In this document: positions 1 through 12,105 of the stretch, piece by piece
How positions within the stretch are numbered: the first letter of the stretch is position 1
Layout: the number at the start of each line of letters is the position of its first letter
Source: Datisca glomerata
Taxonomy: Eukaryota > Streptophyta > Magnoliopsida > Cucurbitales > Datiscaceae
Direction of reading: 5' to 3'
Length of the DNA: 64,000 bases
NCBI GenBank assembly: GCA_003255025.1
Contig: QANY01008030.1
Coordinates: 248,001 to 312,000, forward strand
Notes under the pieces: generated by a model
Told to the model about the DNA's origin: nothing
Databases searched by the model: none
Seen by the model: only the letters and a program-made list of their open reading frames with translations
Program-made: the position numbers and the translations under genes

Positions 1-2408
1 AATCATGTCTAGATGGTAAAATGACCTAGAGACCTTTCACAAGAAAAGGCTAAAGAGCCAATAAATTACTTGAGTTAGTACATAGTGATGTCTGTGGATC
101 AATCAATGTACGAGCTAGAGGTGGGTGTGAGTATTTTGTCATTTCATTGACGACTACTTAAGATATGGTTATAGTTACCTAATGCAAAGAAAGTCTAAAA
201 CTTTTGGAAAGTTTTAAGACTTCAAGGTTGAAGCTGAAAAATAATTAGGTAAATCATTGAATACCCTTCGACCGATCAAAGTGGTGAATACTTAAATTTA
301 GAATTCAAGGATTGTTTGCTGGAGTGTGGAATCATATCCTAACTTACAGCACCTGGAACCCCACAGAAAAATGGTATTGCAAAGAGGAGAAACCAAACCT
401 TATTGGATATGGTTAGGTCGATGTTAAGTTACTCATCATTGTCACTTACATTTTGGGGATATGCACTACACACGACAAGTTACATTTGAATGTAGTGCCC
501 TCTAAGTCTGTAAGCAAGACGCCTTTAGAGTTTTGAAATGACTTCATACCTAGTTTCTGTCATTTCCGTATATGGGAGTGTCCAGTCACATTCTTAGACT
601 CAAAACCAGAAAGTAGACTCAAGGTCTGAGGTGTGCATATTCGTTTGCTATTTTCTAGAGACTAGAGGTGAATACTTTTATAGTCACAATGATCAAAAGG
701 TGTTTGTGTCGCCAAATGCAACATTTATTGAGCATGACTATATGCAAAACTACAAACCCCATAACAAAGTAGTTCTCGAGGAATTAACGACTGATGAGAT
801 CAGACCACTTTTAATTTCTACTAATAAATGACAAACCAGAGAAACCATTGTTCATGTAAAGGAAACCCCGGTGCAACATTGTAGTGGGAAGGTTGTGAGA
901 CAACCAGTTCTCTACGAATTAGAGGCACATGGCATAGTGTTAGACAATAATAAGGACGATTCATTATCTTATGAAGAAACAATGGATGATCCTGAAAAGG
1001 AGAAATGGCAAGATGCCATGAACCAGGAAATGGAATCTATATATTCTAATTTCATCTGGGAACTTCTAGATCCACCTGAAGATGTCAGACTGATTGGATG
1101 TAAAAGAATCTTCAAGAAGAAAAGATGTGCATATGGGAAAGTAGAGACTTTCAAAGCACGGTTAGTAGCCAATGGCTATACACAAAAGGAAGGAGTCGTT
1201 ATGAAGAGACATTCTCTCATGTGGCAATGCTAAAATCCATTCGCATCATTTTATCCATAACCGGTAGTATGACTATGAGATATGACAAATGGACGTCAAG
1301 ATAACTTTTCTGAATGTCTCTTTTGAAAAAACATCTATATGATGCAACCAGAAGGGTTTGTACAAAAGAGGCAAGATAAAAACTTATCCAAGTTGCTTTC
1401 TTAGTTCTTTATGTTGATGATATTCTACTCATTGGAAATGATGTAAAAACTTTTTAAAGGTAAAGAAGTGGTTTGGTAAGAAATTTCAAATGAAAGATTT
1501 AGGAGAAGCGATCTATGTTCTAGTTATTGAAATCCTAAAGGATAGAAAGAACAAGATTTTAGCACTTTCTCAGGCATCTTATGTTGATAAGGTGCTGGAG
1601 AGATTCTCTCTAGAGAATTCTAAGAAAGATCATCAACCGATCGAACATGGAAGCGTCATCTCCAAGGAACAATGTCCTAAGACACCTTAGGAGGAAGAGG
1701 ATATGAGAAAGGTTCACTATGCTTTAGCAGCTGGAAGTCTCATGTACACCATGTTGTGTACGAGACTGGACATCTGTTATCCAGTGAGAATTGTCAGTCG
1801 TTATCAATCGAATCCAGGTTTGGAACACTGGATTGCAGTAAAGCACATTCTCAGGTATCTTAGGAGAACGAGAAACTATATGTTTGTTTATTCAGGTGGA
1901 GACTTGAACCCCACTGGATATGCTGATTCTGATTTTTAATCAGACAAAGACAGTCGAAGTTGACATATGGATCAGTATTCACCCTAGGTGGATGAGCTGT
2001 AGTCTGGAGAAGTATTAAACAATCCAACATTGCTAGATTTTACTATGGAACCCGAATACATAGCGACTTGTAAAACTGCGAAAGATGTGGTATGGCTCAG
2101 AAAGTTCTATGCTCATTTGGAAGTAGTTTCAGATATAGACAAACCACTGATTCTGTACTGTGATGACAGTGGGGTGGTAGCAAATTTCAAGGAACTGAGG
2201 AGTCATAAGAGGGGAAAACACATAGAGAGAAAATATCATCTTGTAAGAGAGATTATCATCGAGGGGATGTGACTGTTATGAAGATGGCATCAGAACAGAA
2301 CCTGGTGGATCCTTTTACAAAAACACTTCCTGCGAAATCATTTGAGAGTCACGTACGTAACATGAGATTAAGAGAGATGCCACATTTGCTTTAGGGAAAG
2401 TGGAAGAT
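1..2408 (+). mobile_element. Degraded Ty1/copia retrotransposon, internal 3' part (integrase, RT, RNase H remnants)
   Basis: Scattered frames give the order of a copia pol gene. An integrase core can be read at about 70-480 across several frames, with the run GTPQKNGIA near 360-380. The 'DDPEKEKWQDAMNQEM' and 'KARLVANGYTQKEGV' blocks that open the reverse transcriptase lie at 990-1195. A YVDDILLIGND motif is at about 1410-1440. Tether and RNase H pieces follow at 1490-2270 (KDLGEA, ADSDF, EPEYIATCKTAKDVVWLRKF). Many stops and frameshifts interrupt it. The central RT segment that normally carries the YGLKQ block is missing between about 1330 and 1400. The 5' end lies outside the window. Copia order (integrase before RT) is established for the superfamily; the lineage is not assigned. 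Confidence 0.9.
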
Positions 2409-4590
2409 TGTTGGGGGTTATGCTCTCAAAGCATGTGTATTGACATTTTGATATGAAATTTAAAGAGGATTACATCCTTCTTATAATTATTCTTTTAAAT
2501 TATTGTTCAATAATTTATATAAATATCTAAAAACTTCATATTCATTAATGAGACTATGATTTTGTATTAGTACGAGAGGATTAAGATCATAGATAATGAA
2601 TAAAATTATCAACAACATATTAAAGTATGAAATATTTAATGAATGATTGCTAGTACGGTTCACTAAACATTATGAATGCATGTGATCTAGATACGGATCA
2701 TTGATGTGGATAGACATCTTAGTGAATGTACTTTATATAATAATATTATATATGAATAAACTGATGTGAATTAATATATTTATTAACGTACCGTTTATCA
2801 TAAAAATTCAATACACATCAATTCGATGGTCATATGTAGATCAGTCTAAATCCTGAGTTGTCATGAACTCATATTCATGTCTACTGGATCTTTTGATTCA
2901 CTCGTTAAGGTCTGTTTGTTAATCAGGCTAGTGACTTATTTTGGAGATTCAGTGATGTGGATCGCTAGGGACATTATCTTACAAGATTTGGAATCTAAGC
3001 TTTCCTAACGGATCGTATAACGGTTCCCTTAAGTGTTAGTTCTAAAACTGAATGTTTATTGAACTCAAATTTATAATAAGATTATAAAATAGTCATTCAA
3101 TAGTTGATTAATGGTATATAAGGATCAATAGGTAATTAGAAGGGTAAAATGGTAATTTTGACCAGTTCTAATTTACGAACCAATAATTGGAGGACAGAAC
3201 TATATGAAATTATTATGTCAATAGATTACATGAGAATACTCTGTAATACATTCTATAATCTCTAAGAGTGCAATTCCATATTTATAGTGGAGTAATAATG
3301 TAATTAAAAAATAATATTATTTAATTAATAATCTGATTTATTGGAGCTTATGATTATAGGTCTGTGATCCCTAAGTCACCTCCATACTACGCTGTCTAGG
3401 GTGTAAATATTTCAGGAAATGAGAAACGATTGACTTACAAAAAGAGTTTTTATTCTGGGGCAAGTACATAATTATAAGATAACTTATGTATGATTAATTA
3501 TTTAAAAATTAATTAATTGAATTATTTATATATTTAAATATAGTTTTCGGAAATTATATATATATAAAAATAGTTATCATTTTTTTAATTATCGATAAGT
3601 GAGACAGAATATCTAATTTATGTGATAATTAAATTATTATTAGATAAGAATTTAAATCAACTAAATCTGTTATTTGTGAAATAACAGATAAGTTAGTTGA
3701 TAGGAATAATTAGATATGTTCATTTTGAATTAACTAATATCTAGATAATTATCTAATTGAAATAAATATTTAATTCGCAGTAATTGCCACATGTCAATCA
3801 CTGATAGGGTATCAGAAATTGACATGAACTACTGTAGTACCGCGTGGCTCTACAATAGTGAGTGTGCAACATTATAGTGCCACATGGCACTATAGTAGTG
3901 CCATGAGGTACTGTGCTGGCTCACGGCACACTGCAGTGTCATGTGATACTGCAGTTGTGCACAATTATAGTGGGTCCTACTACAATTGGTAATTTTATAA
4001 TTTAATATTATTTTAGTTTATCCCTAAAAATCTGATACGTCATTATCTAGAATATACACATATATTATTCTAATTACCTGGGTTGTTGAACGAAAAAGAG
4101 AGAATCAGTTGATCAAATCACCAATTCAACAATCAAGAGTTGATTGAGAACAGGATTGGTGTCAGAGAGAGTTTATTCTGTGATTAAACGTTAATCTAAT
4201 CTCTAAAAGAATAATCACCACATTTTTTTAGAGAATCGTCTCACTAAAGTCATTATCAGTAAATCTTTAGATCTCATGTGTTGAGAACATCTAGGGACAT
4301 AAAAAATGACTTGTAATTTTCTACGTGCTCACACATGTCCTAGTGCGTTGATGATTGACTTGGAAGATCTTGGTGTGGATCTCGGAGTCTATTGATCATT
4401 GGAATGATTTTGTGGGAATGGAGGATCGATCAGTTTTTGCAAGAACACTTGATATAAACTAGAAGAGGTATATGATTCCTAACCTTGTATGTTGTACATT
4501 TAGCTTATAAATATATAATGAATAAAATATTTTATTTGGTTATCGTAGTGTTGCGTAAGTTTTATTTTATTAAAATATTCATTTTTTATT
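2409..4590 (+). repeat. 3' LTR of the copia element (right edge approximate)
   Basis: Directly after the RNase H remnant is a purine-rich tract (GGGAAAGTGGAAGA) and then TGTTGGGGG at 2409, the expected polypurine tract and LTR start. The following ~2 kb is AT-rich, non-coding and contains short inverted repeats around 3830-3975. I could not find a matching 5' LTR or a target-site duplication, so the right end is only bracketed by the start of the next repeat family near 4600. Confidence 0.6.
3873..3894. repeat. Near-perfect palindrome in the copia LTR
   Basis: Ten-base arms TATAGTGCCA and TGGCACTATA are separated by CA. The surrounding 3830-3975 stretch holds further related copies (CACTGCAGTGT, ACTATAGTAGTGCCA), so this is a cluster of small inverted repeats. 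Confidence 0.8.
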
Positions 4591-4599
4591 ATTATTTTA

Positions 4600-6042
4600 G
4601 TTTTTTAAAAAGGCCACGCGCCTTCACCCTTCCGCCGCGCACGCGCCGCGACGACCAGCACAACGACCATGGAAAGGAAAATCGAGAGGAAGCCTTCCAA
4701 GCGAAAGAGGCCCCAGAAGGGGAACGACCAATGTTCTCCTGAGGAAAGAAGAACTAGGGGCAAGAACGACGGTTCACGAAGGTTTCGACTCTTTTAGAAA
4801 GGCAAGGATAAAGAAAATGAGGAGGAAAAACGCCTATTTATAGGCCTTGAAAAAGAAACTGCTCATATAATGAGCATTAAAATATGTCATGATGGCAACT
4901 GTTAAGGCGGTCCCACGCCCAATGAACGGTCATTTCATGAACCAAAGAGACAATTTTGGAAGACCAAACATCACTCACACGCTCACAAGGGTGAAGCGAC
5001 GTACTAGTGACTCCGGCCTCGTGGTTGGTGATTCTCGTCATCCTCCATGCGCATCCACGCGCCTTCATGACTCCTACTCCCAAGGAACCCATGGCCTTAA
5101 ATCGTGGTAAGGGTAGGGGATATAGGCGCATAGGTGAGTAGCAACAAAATACGATCATGCCATTAATTCCATTCATCAAGGGCCTCTCAACTGAACAACT
5201 TTTAAGTACAAGTGTAAATTGCCCGAGACGAGCGGAGCCTTTAGCTTATCACCACGTAGAGGTAGCCCAGACAAGGAACCTAGGTTAAGAAGTCATCAGA
5301 GCTGAGCGAGTAAAGCCACCCAAGTGCTCGACTGAGGGGAACTGTTATAGGTGTTTCCCGACTACCAACAATGTGACAACACGTGTCACACCACATCAAA
5401 AAGTTCATGACAAATGAATTTCAAAGGAGAAGGCCCGACCTCGCCTAGTCGGTCGTGAGGGAGCTCGGGTTGAACAAACTTGAGCAGATAAAGAACAACA
5501 AGAATAAAGCTCGTAAAGAGAGCTCGGATAACCCCGAGTGTCAAGAGTATCATTATCTGCCAAAAGTAGCATCTTATATGGCACTTTCTCATAGGCCCGA
5601 ACACCAAACAAGTCTAATCGTCGTGGCAGAATGTTAGATCAGCCCCCGATATGTCACCTCGAAAGCGCATCAACATTTAATACCCGTCACTTTATATCAA
5701 GGGTCGCCTCCCACTCGTCTAATCAAGGGCAATCATCGTGTCCCGAAAGGCTTCCCTCGCATGCTCCTGAGGCTTCTCTAGCACGCTTCCTCCTTTAAGG
5801 CTCCATGTATAAATATCATCATCTATCACAGGAGAGGTATGCCATTTTTCCCGCAAGAAAACTATGTCAAAATAATGTCAGGATACTGAATTAGGCATCG
5901 GAGTCCCTTAGACGAGTCAACCACCCTAGTTCCCCATGCTCTTTGGGTTCTTTATTTGTGTTTTGTAGATTCCAAGGTCAAGAGGAATTATGAGCTAAAG
6001 AAGAGATGCCATGCAACATTACTGTTGAGATTTTCGGTATCA
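4600..6042 (-). mobile_element. LTR/leader-like repeat, copy 1 (related to copies at 30.9 and 42.4 kb)
   Basis: Read on the minus strand from 6042, this shares a chain of similar blocks with the two plus-strand copies: GAAAATCTCAACAGT at the start, an 'acaaagaacycaa' block, 'atgcctaaytcagtatc', a CACGTG-containing block, 'aacacctataacagt' (copies 2-3: 'aatacccataaca'), a 'gatgtttggtcttccaaaattgtct' type block, then TATA-like CCTATAAATAGG at about 4838. The layout (long non-coding region ending in a promoter-like TATA) fits an LTR or LTR-plus-leader of a Ty3/gypsy-like element. I see no polyprotein here. GC content is clearly higher than the flanks at 4610-4730 and 4900-5100. Confidence 0.55.
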
Positions 6043-6355
6043 GCAATTCCTAAATTAGTTTGTCTTAGTTTTGTCCGTGGAGCTTTTCAATTTATCAATT
6101 TAGTCAAATATTAATTTTATCAATTTAGTTGATGAACTTATTAGATATTTATAAATTAACATTATATGTTACCATCAGTTGAATGTTAACTCTTTTAGTG
6201 AGAAAATTGATAAAAACCTTAGGTATATATTTTTTTACTAATAAAAAAATGACATCATTTTGCATAAGTAGAACTAGGTTGCGAGAACTGTTGATTGCTA
6301 ATGATTATTAAATTCATATAGACCAAGTTGTCAACGTTAAATTCATCCGTAAATT

Positions 6356-6756
6356 TAGGAGTGTGTAAGTGTCCCGAAAAAATCGTTCTGTTTTGAATCG
6401 AGCGGAACGAGATGGTTTTTTTGTTTAAAATTGACTTTGTCCCTGGTCCCGATATATATATATATATATATAACCTCAATTCTTTGATTTTTAAACTATA
6501 ATTTATTTCTAACATTTATAACTTGTTCTAAATTCTTAAAAAACCAGCCCAAAAAAGTCAATTTCAGCTAAAAAATGTCCACAAATAGTAAAAAAATCCA
6601 AAAAGACAGGTAAAAAAATGGGAAAACCCGTGCCGTGCCGGCCCATTCCATTCAGAATTTTTCCTCTATACAGCACGAGACGAGATTAAAAAAAATTATC
6701 TCATCTTAATCGAGACGGGATAAAAAGACTCAAAACTCGTCCCGTGCACACCTCTA
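6356..6756. mobile_element. hAT-like MITE (about 400 bp)
   Basis: The left end reads TAGGAGTGTGTAAGTGTCCCG and the right end, reverse-complemented, TAGAGGTGTGCACGGGACG. These imperfect terminal inverted repeats are of the TAGGGGTGTGCA type seen in plant hAT elements. The interior is AT-rich with CCCG-type motifs repeated near both ends and a (TA)n run at about 6450-6472. There is no open reading frame. The flanks (CGTAAATT and CTAAATAA) are similar but not a clean 8-bp target-site duplication. Confidence 0.55.
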
Positions 6757-9716
6757 CTAAATAACATACAACAAATATTTTATCACATATATAGAGAGAG
6801 GGGAGGAGGGTGAGATAAAACTTAAAATTAGTCAAATGGAGGCTTAAGGTGATTTTGGGGTACAGATCAATCCCAAAGGTGACCACTCATTTGCTGCCGT
6901 TCTTTACTCTCATCCTAACATATTTTGTGCAATAGCAACTACCTCTCTGCGCACTCTTTAATTTCCAAACGACAATCCCACTTAGAATCACCAATTACTT
7001 GGGTCCCCCCTTTTCTTATTTATTTATCTACTTCTATATCTTCATATTTTTTGAAATTTTCTTTCACTTCTGCCATAGCGTGCAAGTACACTACCAGTAC
7101 CTAATGGTAGTAAATGCTAAAGAACAAAAATAGAGAGGGAGCTTGGCTGTGATGGTGTTGTCTCTATTCAAATTTGAAATGGTAAAAACCCATTTGGGTG
7201 ACCCACAAGAATATTAATATACCATTTCAAAATCTATGGCTGATTTCTCCAAATCCATGACTACTATCTCATATTGGTATCGTTTCCAGCTGGGATTGAT
7301 ATGACCCTTAAACATGTGACAAGATTTACTTAGGTGATAAATATGATAAACCATTGAAGCTAAGCAAAATAACAATTTTTTTTGCCCATGCCCAATTAAT
7401 TATGATGAGGCTCCACTGGGTCAGAGATATTATATATTTGCTTGTCTCATTAAGGTAAACTTTATAAACATACATCTCTCTTAAATTTAACTTTTTTATT
7501 CTAAAAAAATTAAATTGCTCATTCAGTTTAAATTTTTTTCCTATTATTTTGGTCTCTTATAAGACGGTAGTCTAACATAAATATTCTACTTGATTATGAT
7601 GTACTAAAGGTTATTCTTAACATGAGAATGCATGCAATACCGAAATATAGCAGATAATTATTTTCTAAACCAAAAAAAGTCTAGCGCCGTATAATTTTTT
7701 TTTTCAATTATGTAATTAAAAAACCTTATTTCAGATTTTTTTTAACTTCTGAGGGTCCTCCCAACACAATTTCTTCTGATCTCGGCCAGTTAGAAAAATA
7801 ATAACTTTAGCAAATAAACAGAGTCATTCTTCAGTACAACCCATATACGGTATGAGGGTTTTTTGTTTGAAGTTTGATTGCAGGAAGGCAACTCTGTTTA
7901 GCCAGCAAGCATAGGAAAAAAATCCCCCGAGGAATTTACTATTAATGCTAATCCTTTAGTTCTAGCTCGAAGTTTACCCTTAATTGTCTCGAAGTTAGCT
8001 GCCTGGCATGAGTAGTTTGGGCAGTCTTAGTGAGTAGCCTGGATTACTCACGCAAGACTTTGAAAAGAAAGTAAGTAGAGAATTCATATACTAATCTTCT
8101 AATGAGATGAGAAATTAGGGTGAGGTTGACTATGCTTGTCTACAGGCTAAGTTTGTACAGTTGAGGACAGCAGGTCACAGTCTGGACCATATGTAGTCGA
8201 TAGTCCACAGGGTGGAAATTAAGGATAGAGGGAGTTTTGGTTTGACTAACTTGAGACTTCAAAAGTTCTACTAGTCCTTTTTCAGTTAATGTGTTTCATA
8301 AAAAAGGGCATATTTCTTAAAATAGACCTAAATATGCAAGATGCTTTTCTATATAAAGTTGATTTAAAGATGGTCTAAAAAAAGTAGATTTGAAGATTAT
8401 ATATACTATTACAAATATAATCCCCATTATGGGTCCAATTATGTGTTCCGGAAATCATTGTATGAACTATTGGTTTTAAGAAATGAGTTAATTAACTGAC
8501 CAACAAATTGACAAAAATTGATGGAACAGGATTTGGTGATGTGAATAAATTTGTAATTTACATCGACTCACGACGATTTCACGTGAGAATTATAAAATTT
8601 ATCATTTTTGTAAAATTAATCTTTGACGGTTATTTGTTTTACTTCACCCTACAAAACTTATCTTTTTCAATGATTTGTTTTCTAGATGTGTAAAAATGTA
8701 ATATTTTATTCAATTATGATAGAAAAAGAAAAAATGAATTCTTGAAACATGAAAATTTTATAAAGTTGACATTAGATTATATATGAAAAAGTACAAAATT
8801 TTCATTACTTCACGAACAATGAGAATTTTATATATTTTCTTTGTAAGGGAAAAAAATTCGATGCTCTTAAAGTATTAAATTTTTACTACTCATTCAACTC
8901 ATTTATTATCACGTATATTAAAATATAATATTCAATATCATTTTGAGGACAACAATTAAGTGTGCTCTTGAAATTCAAGAATATGTACACGTATCATTGA
9001 AGAATTTGTTTTTCTTTATCGTTGGAAATTCAACGACCAAAAAACAATTCAACAAATCTAGGTCGTGTCTAGTAACAGCCCAGTGGCTCAATCCAACATG
9101 CCGAACTACAAGATTTTTTTTCTTTTTTTTATGAACCGATATGGGCCGTCCAAATCATAGTGGACGAACAAATTGGATATTTCACCTCTGTCGTTATTCT
9201 AGAACCGAATAATATGAAGGAGTACAAAAGTTTGAGTATTATGAAAGTATTAGAAATTTTCTCCTTGCAGGGGTATGTAAGACATCCTTCACTTAGGGAG
9301 AATATCGATTCAAACCCTCTTTAGCCATCCCATCATGGATAACACAGGGAATGACATTACCGTCTTCAATTGCGTAACAAACAATATAATGGGAATGACT
9401 TCCATTCCTGTACTAAGATATACTCTCTTAAATTTCTAACTAATCCTCCATTGAAGACTTCAACCCACTCACCCTTTTAGCTAAAATCATCAATTTACGA
9501 AATAAATCAGCTCATTCAAACATAAAAATATGTTTTTAAGCCCAAACACGCAAAGCACAAAGCACAAGGCTGAGAGAGAAGAGAGTTATGATCCGTTGGT
9601 TTATGTGTCAGAAAAATCCAATTGAGTTCAAGTAGTGTGGAGTGTCAAAAGCTACTTCCTCAAATAAAAATTATGAGTATTATTGAAAAACAGGGAAAGA
9701 AGTTAATATTATGAAT
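6757..9716. other. AT-rich intergenic region upstream of PDF1
   Basis: I see no supportable gene here. Open frames are short (about 60 codons) and without recognisable domains. Poly-A/T runs are frequent. The last few hundred bases are the presumed promoter of the gene at 9886. Confidence 0.5.
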
Positions 9717-9802
9717 AAATGCTCCTGCAACACATTCAACTAACCACATACTCCTTCACCTGCTTTTCTTTACTTCCAACACTGTCCTCTCCCCTTTATA
9801 TT
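9717..9802 (+). promoter_or_regulatory. Core promoter of PDF1-like gene: TATA-like box and degenerate L1 box
   Basis: TTTATATT at 9795-9802 lies about 85 bp before the start codon, in a pyrimidine-rich leader. TAAATGCT at 9717-9724 matches the epidermal L1 box (TAAATGYA) at seven of eight positions. PDF1 of Arabidopsis is known to be driven by an L1 box bound by ATML1/PDF2; use of this degenerate site is inference. Confidence 0.45.
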
Positions 9803-9885
9803 CACCCCTTCCCCCTTAATCTTCTTAACCATTCCCCTCTTCAATCCTTAATTTACTTTCTTTTTCTTCTTTCTTAGTTCTTTGT

Positions 9886-10064
9886 ATGCAAGCAGCTAGA
9901 GAGATGGTGACAATGAGAAGCAGATCACTAGTTTCTCTGTTCCTATGGAGTTTCGTTGCTGCTTTGCTTTCTCAGAACATGGTCATCCCTGTAATGTCCA
10001 CCAGCTTTGATGATCAGAAGACCTATTACTCTCCTGACCCACATGCAGGAACTCCCCCTGCTGG

Positions 10065-10114
<50 letters not shown>

Positions 10115-11124
10115 ATGCATACGTTCATTTTTTAGCTTCCTGTGGATTAAAGATTCAAGTTTTATCTGTTGACATGAAAAAAGGGAAGTTTACTAACTAT
10201 AATGCTGCTTCCACAGACTAGATATGCTCGCAACTAGAGCTTGGAAACGATAACTTTATATATTTGTGTGTGGCTGTGATAGTGAAAAGAATTCCTGATA
10301 CTGCTGAAGTACTGAGTTTGAATCTTATATATTATATATACTTATGCATGCAGGTTCACACGGGACGCCACCTTCGCATGGAACAACACCATCACCCCAT
10401 CACAATCCACCCTCTCATCATGGAACTCCAACAGCCCCCGGTGGAAACTGCGGCAACCCTCCACATCATGACCCCACTCCAACCCCATCAACTCCATCAA
10501 ATCCTCCTTCAGGCGGTGGTGGATACTACAACCCTCCATCCTCCACCCCGACCCCCACCCCCACAACACCCGTCTACACATCTCCCCCTACCACCCCAAC
10601 CCCCACAACACCCGTCTACACAACTCCCCCAACCACCCCAATCGACCCAGGCACTCCATCTATTCCCACCATACCTACCCCTCCTATTGATCCCAACTCA
10701 CCTTTCATTGGAACATGCAAGTAAGTTTCTTTAACACATTTTAACAAACACACAAGCAACTAAAAATTAATGTGTTTAATTTAACAATTGCAGCTACTGG
10801 AGAACTCACCCAACAGTAATATGGGGTGTGTTAGGCTGGTGGGGGACATTGGGTAACGCTTTTGGTACCACAAACATTCCCAGCTTTGGGACAACTATGA
10901 CTCTGCCACAGGCACTCTCCAACACACGTACCGATGGGTTCGGAGCACTTTACCGAGAAGGGACAGCTTCATTTCTCAACTCTATGGTTAATAACAGGTT
11001 CCCTTTTACGACAAACCAAGTGAGAGAGAGGTTCGTTTCTGCGCTTAGCTCAAACAAGGCAGCAGCAGCACAGGCTCATGTCTTTAAGCTGGCCAATGAA
11101 GGCAGACTCAAGCCTAGAAACTGA
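9886..11124 (+). CDS. PDF1: Protodermal factor 1-like proline-rich cell wall protein (3 exons)
   Basis: Exons 9886-10063, 10354-10720 and 10794-11124 join to 876 coding bases, 291 residues plus stop. Both introns are GT..AG and the joins keep frame (G|GT gives Gly; AA|C gives Asn). The N-terminus has a hydrophobic signal peptide (residues about 10-38, SLVSLFLWSFVAALLSQ). A His/Pro/Thr-rich domain follows (SHGTPPSHG, twice TPTPTTPVYT plus PPTTP). The C-terminal domain is the PDF1 signature: CNYWRTHPTVIWGVLGWWGT near residues 180-200, then LPQALSNTRTDGFGALYREG and a helical end. In Arabidopsis and cotton PDF1 is an extracellular protein of the L1/epidermal layer and young fibres. Start could also be Met at 9904 or 9913; the first is in frame and kept. 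It converges with the hydrolase gene downstream. The family call is secure; function in this species is inferred. Confidence 0.93.
10065..10114. repeat. Compound microsatellite (TC)n(AC)n in PDF1 intron 1
   Basis: About 26 bases of TC followed by about 24 of AC start immediately after the intron-1 donor GT at 10064-10065, so the donor site is itself the first unit of the microsatellite. An opposite-strand frame through it is only repeat translation. Confidence 0.95.
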
Positions 11125-11300
11125 AGCAGGATTTAATTGTCAATGGAAAATTTTATATTCAGTTTGTGTTTCTTTTAGAAAATTGTGTTCTTTTAGCAAC
11201 TTATTATTGTCTCCCTCTGGCCTTTATTGTGTTGCGTCATATTAAGATGGATAGTTATGTAATTGAATGCCTTGTTGAAGTTCCCATCCTTTAGTTTTTA

Positions 11301-11306
11301 AATAAA
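11301..11306 (+). terminator. Candidate polyadenylation signal of PDF1-like gene
   Basis: AATAAA lies about 180 bp after the stop codon, in a T-rich 3' region. It is the first canonical hexamer downstream that I noticed. Confidence 0.5.
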
Positions 11307-12105
11307 ATTCATTATTTACTTCAAGTTTCTTTATAAATACTATCTTATGATTTAACACGAACAGAAGCTTGACAAAAATAAAAATCAGCTCTTGCTTGAG
11401 TGAACAAGAAGCAATTTATTCAATCAGGGAAGCTATATATTTTTTATAAAAGATTATAGTTTTATCTTAAGTCGTAATGGTCAAATCTAGACTAGATTTG
11501 AGCAGCTCAAATCTAGCTAGCATAATCTTCTAATTTGAATCCCCAACATTAGGTGTATGTCGTGCGTAAAAGTTTATGGTGCCAATCGATTTTGGTCATT
11601 CAATTGATTTTAAATAATTCTCGTCTTGTCAGATTTGGGTTATTCATTTAATTTTGAACGCACACATCTAACTTCGTAAATTAAAAGATATATTGCTGGC
11701 TTGGCTATAAACTTGAGCACTCCTTCACCACCTCAGTTTCAGTTTACAATAGATATTCCTGGTGTGCAGGTTCTGCAGTTTTCATTTCCAGTTTTACTTA
11801 GTGGGCTAAAGAAAAAAGACTATATCCTATTCCTTGCCATGAATAAAATAAAATGTAATTTTTTATTTTCCTGGGCGTTAGCCATACATGAAATGGCAAA
11901 TAATAAGAATTCTCTTGTGAATCTTTTACATTGAATGAAGATAAATATTTACAGAAAGGAGATGGTACATAGTACATGGGTTGTTGAGACTTCAATTTGA
12001 TGTTTTTTCCTCTACGTAGGCCAGTAATACCCTTGTGAAGCAACCAGTATACATAATAATGTCTAAGAGACTCTCACCCAACAAAGAATCAGTTGCAAAT
12101 GGTGA
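11307..12105. other. Intergenic region between convergent PDF1 and hydrolase genes
   Basis: AT-rich, with no supportable gene. It should hold the 3'UTRs of both neighbours. The frame at 11701-11934 has no domain and its annotated start is not ATG-like in context. Confidence 0.5.

Noticed and set aside
6348..6764. 8-bp target-site duplication for the hAT-like MITE
   Set aside because: CGTAAATT and CTAAATAA are only loosely similar, so I kept the MITE call on its ends alone.
9943..10128. Minus-strand ORF with Cys-Val and Arg-Glu repeats
   Set aside because: It is the translation of the (AC)n(TC)n microsatellite in PDF1 intron 1, opposite real coding sequence.
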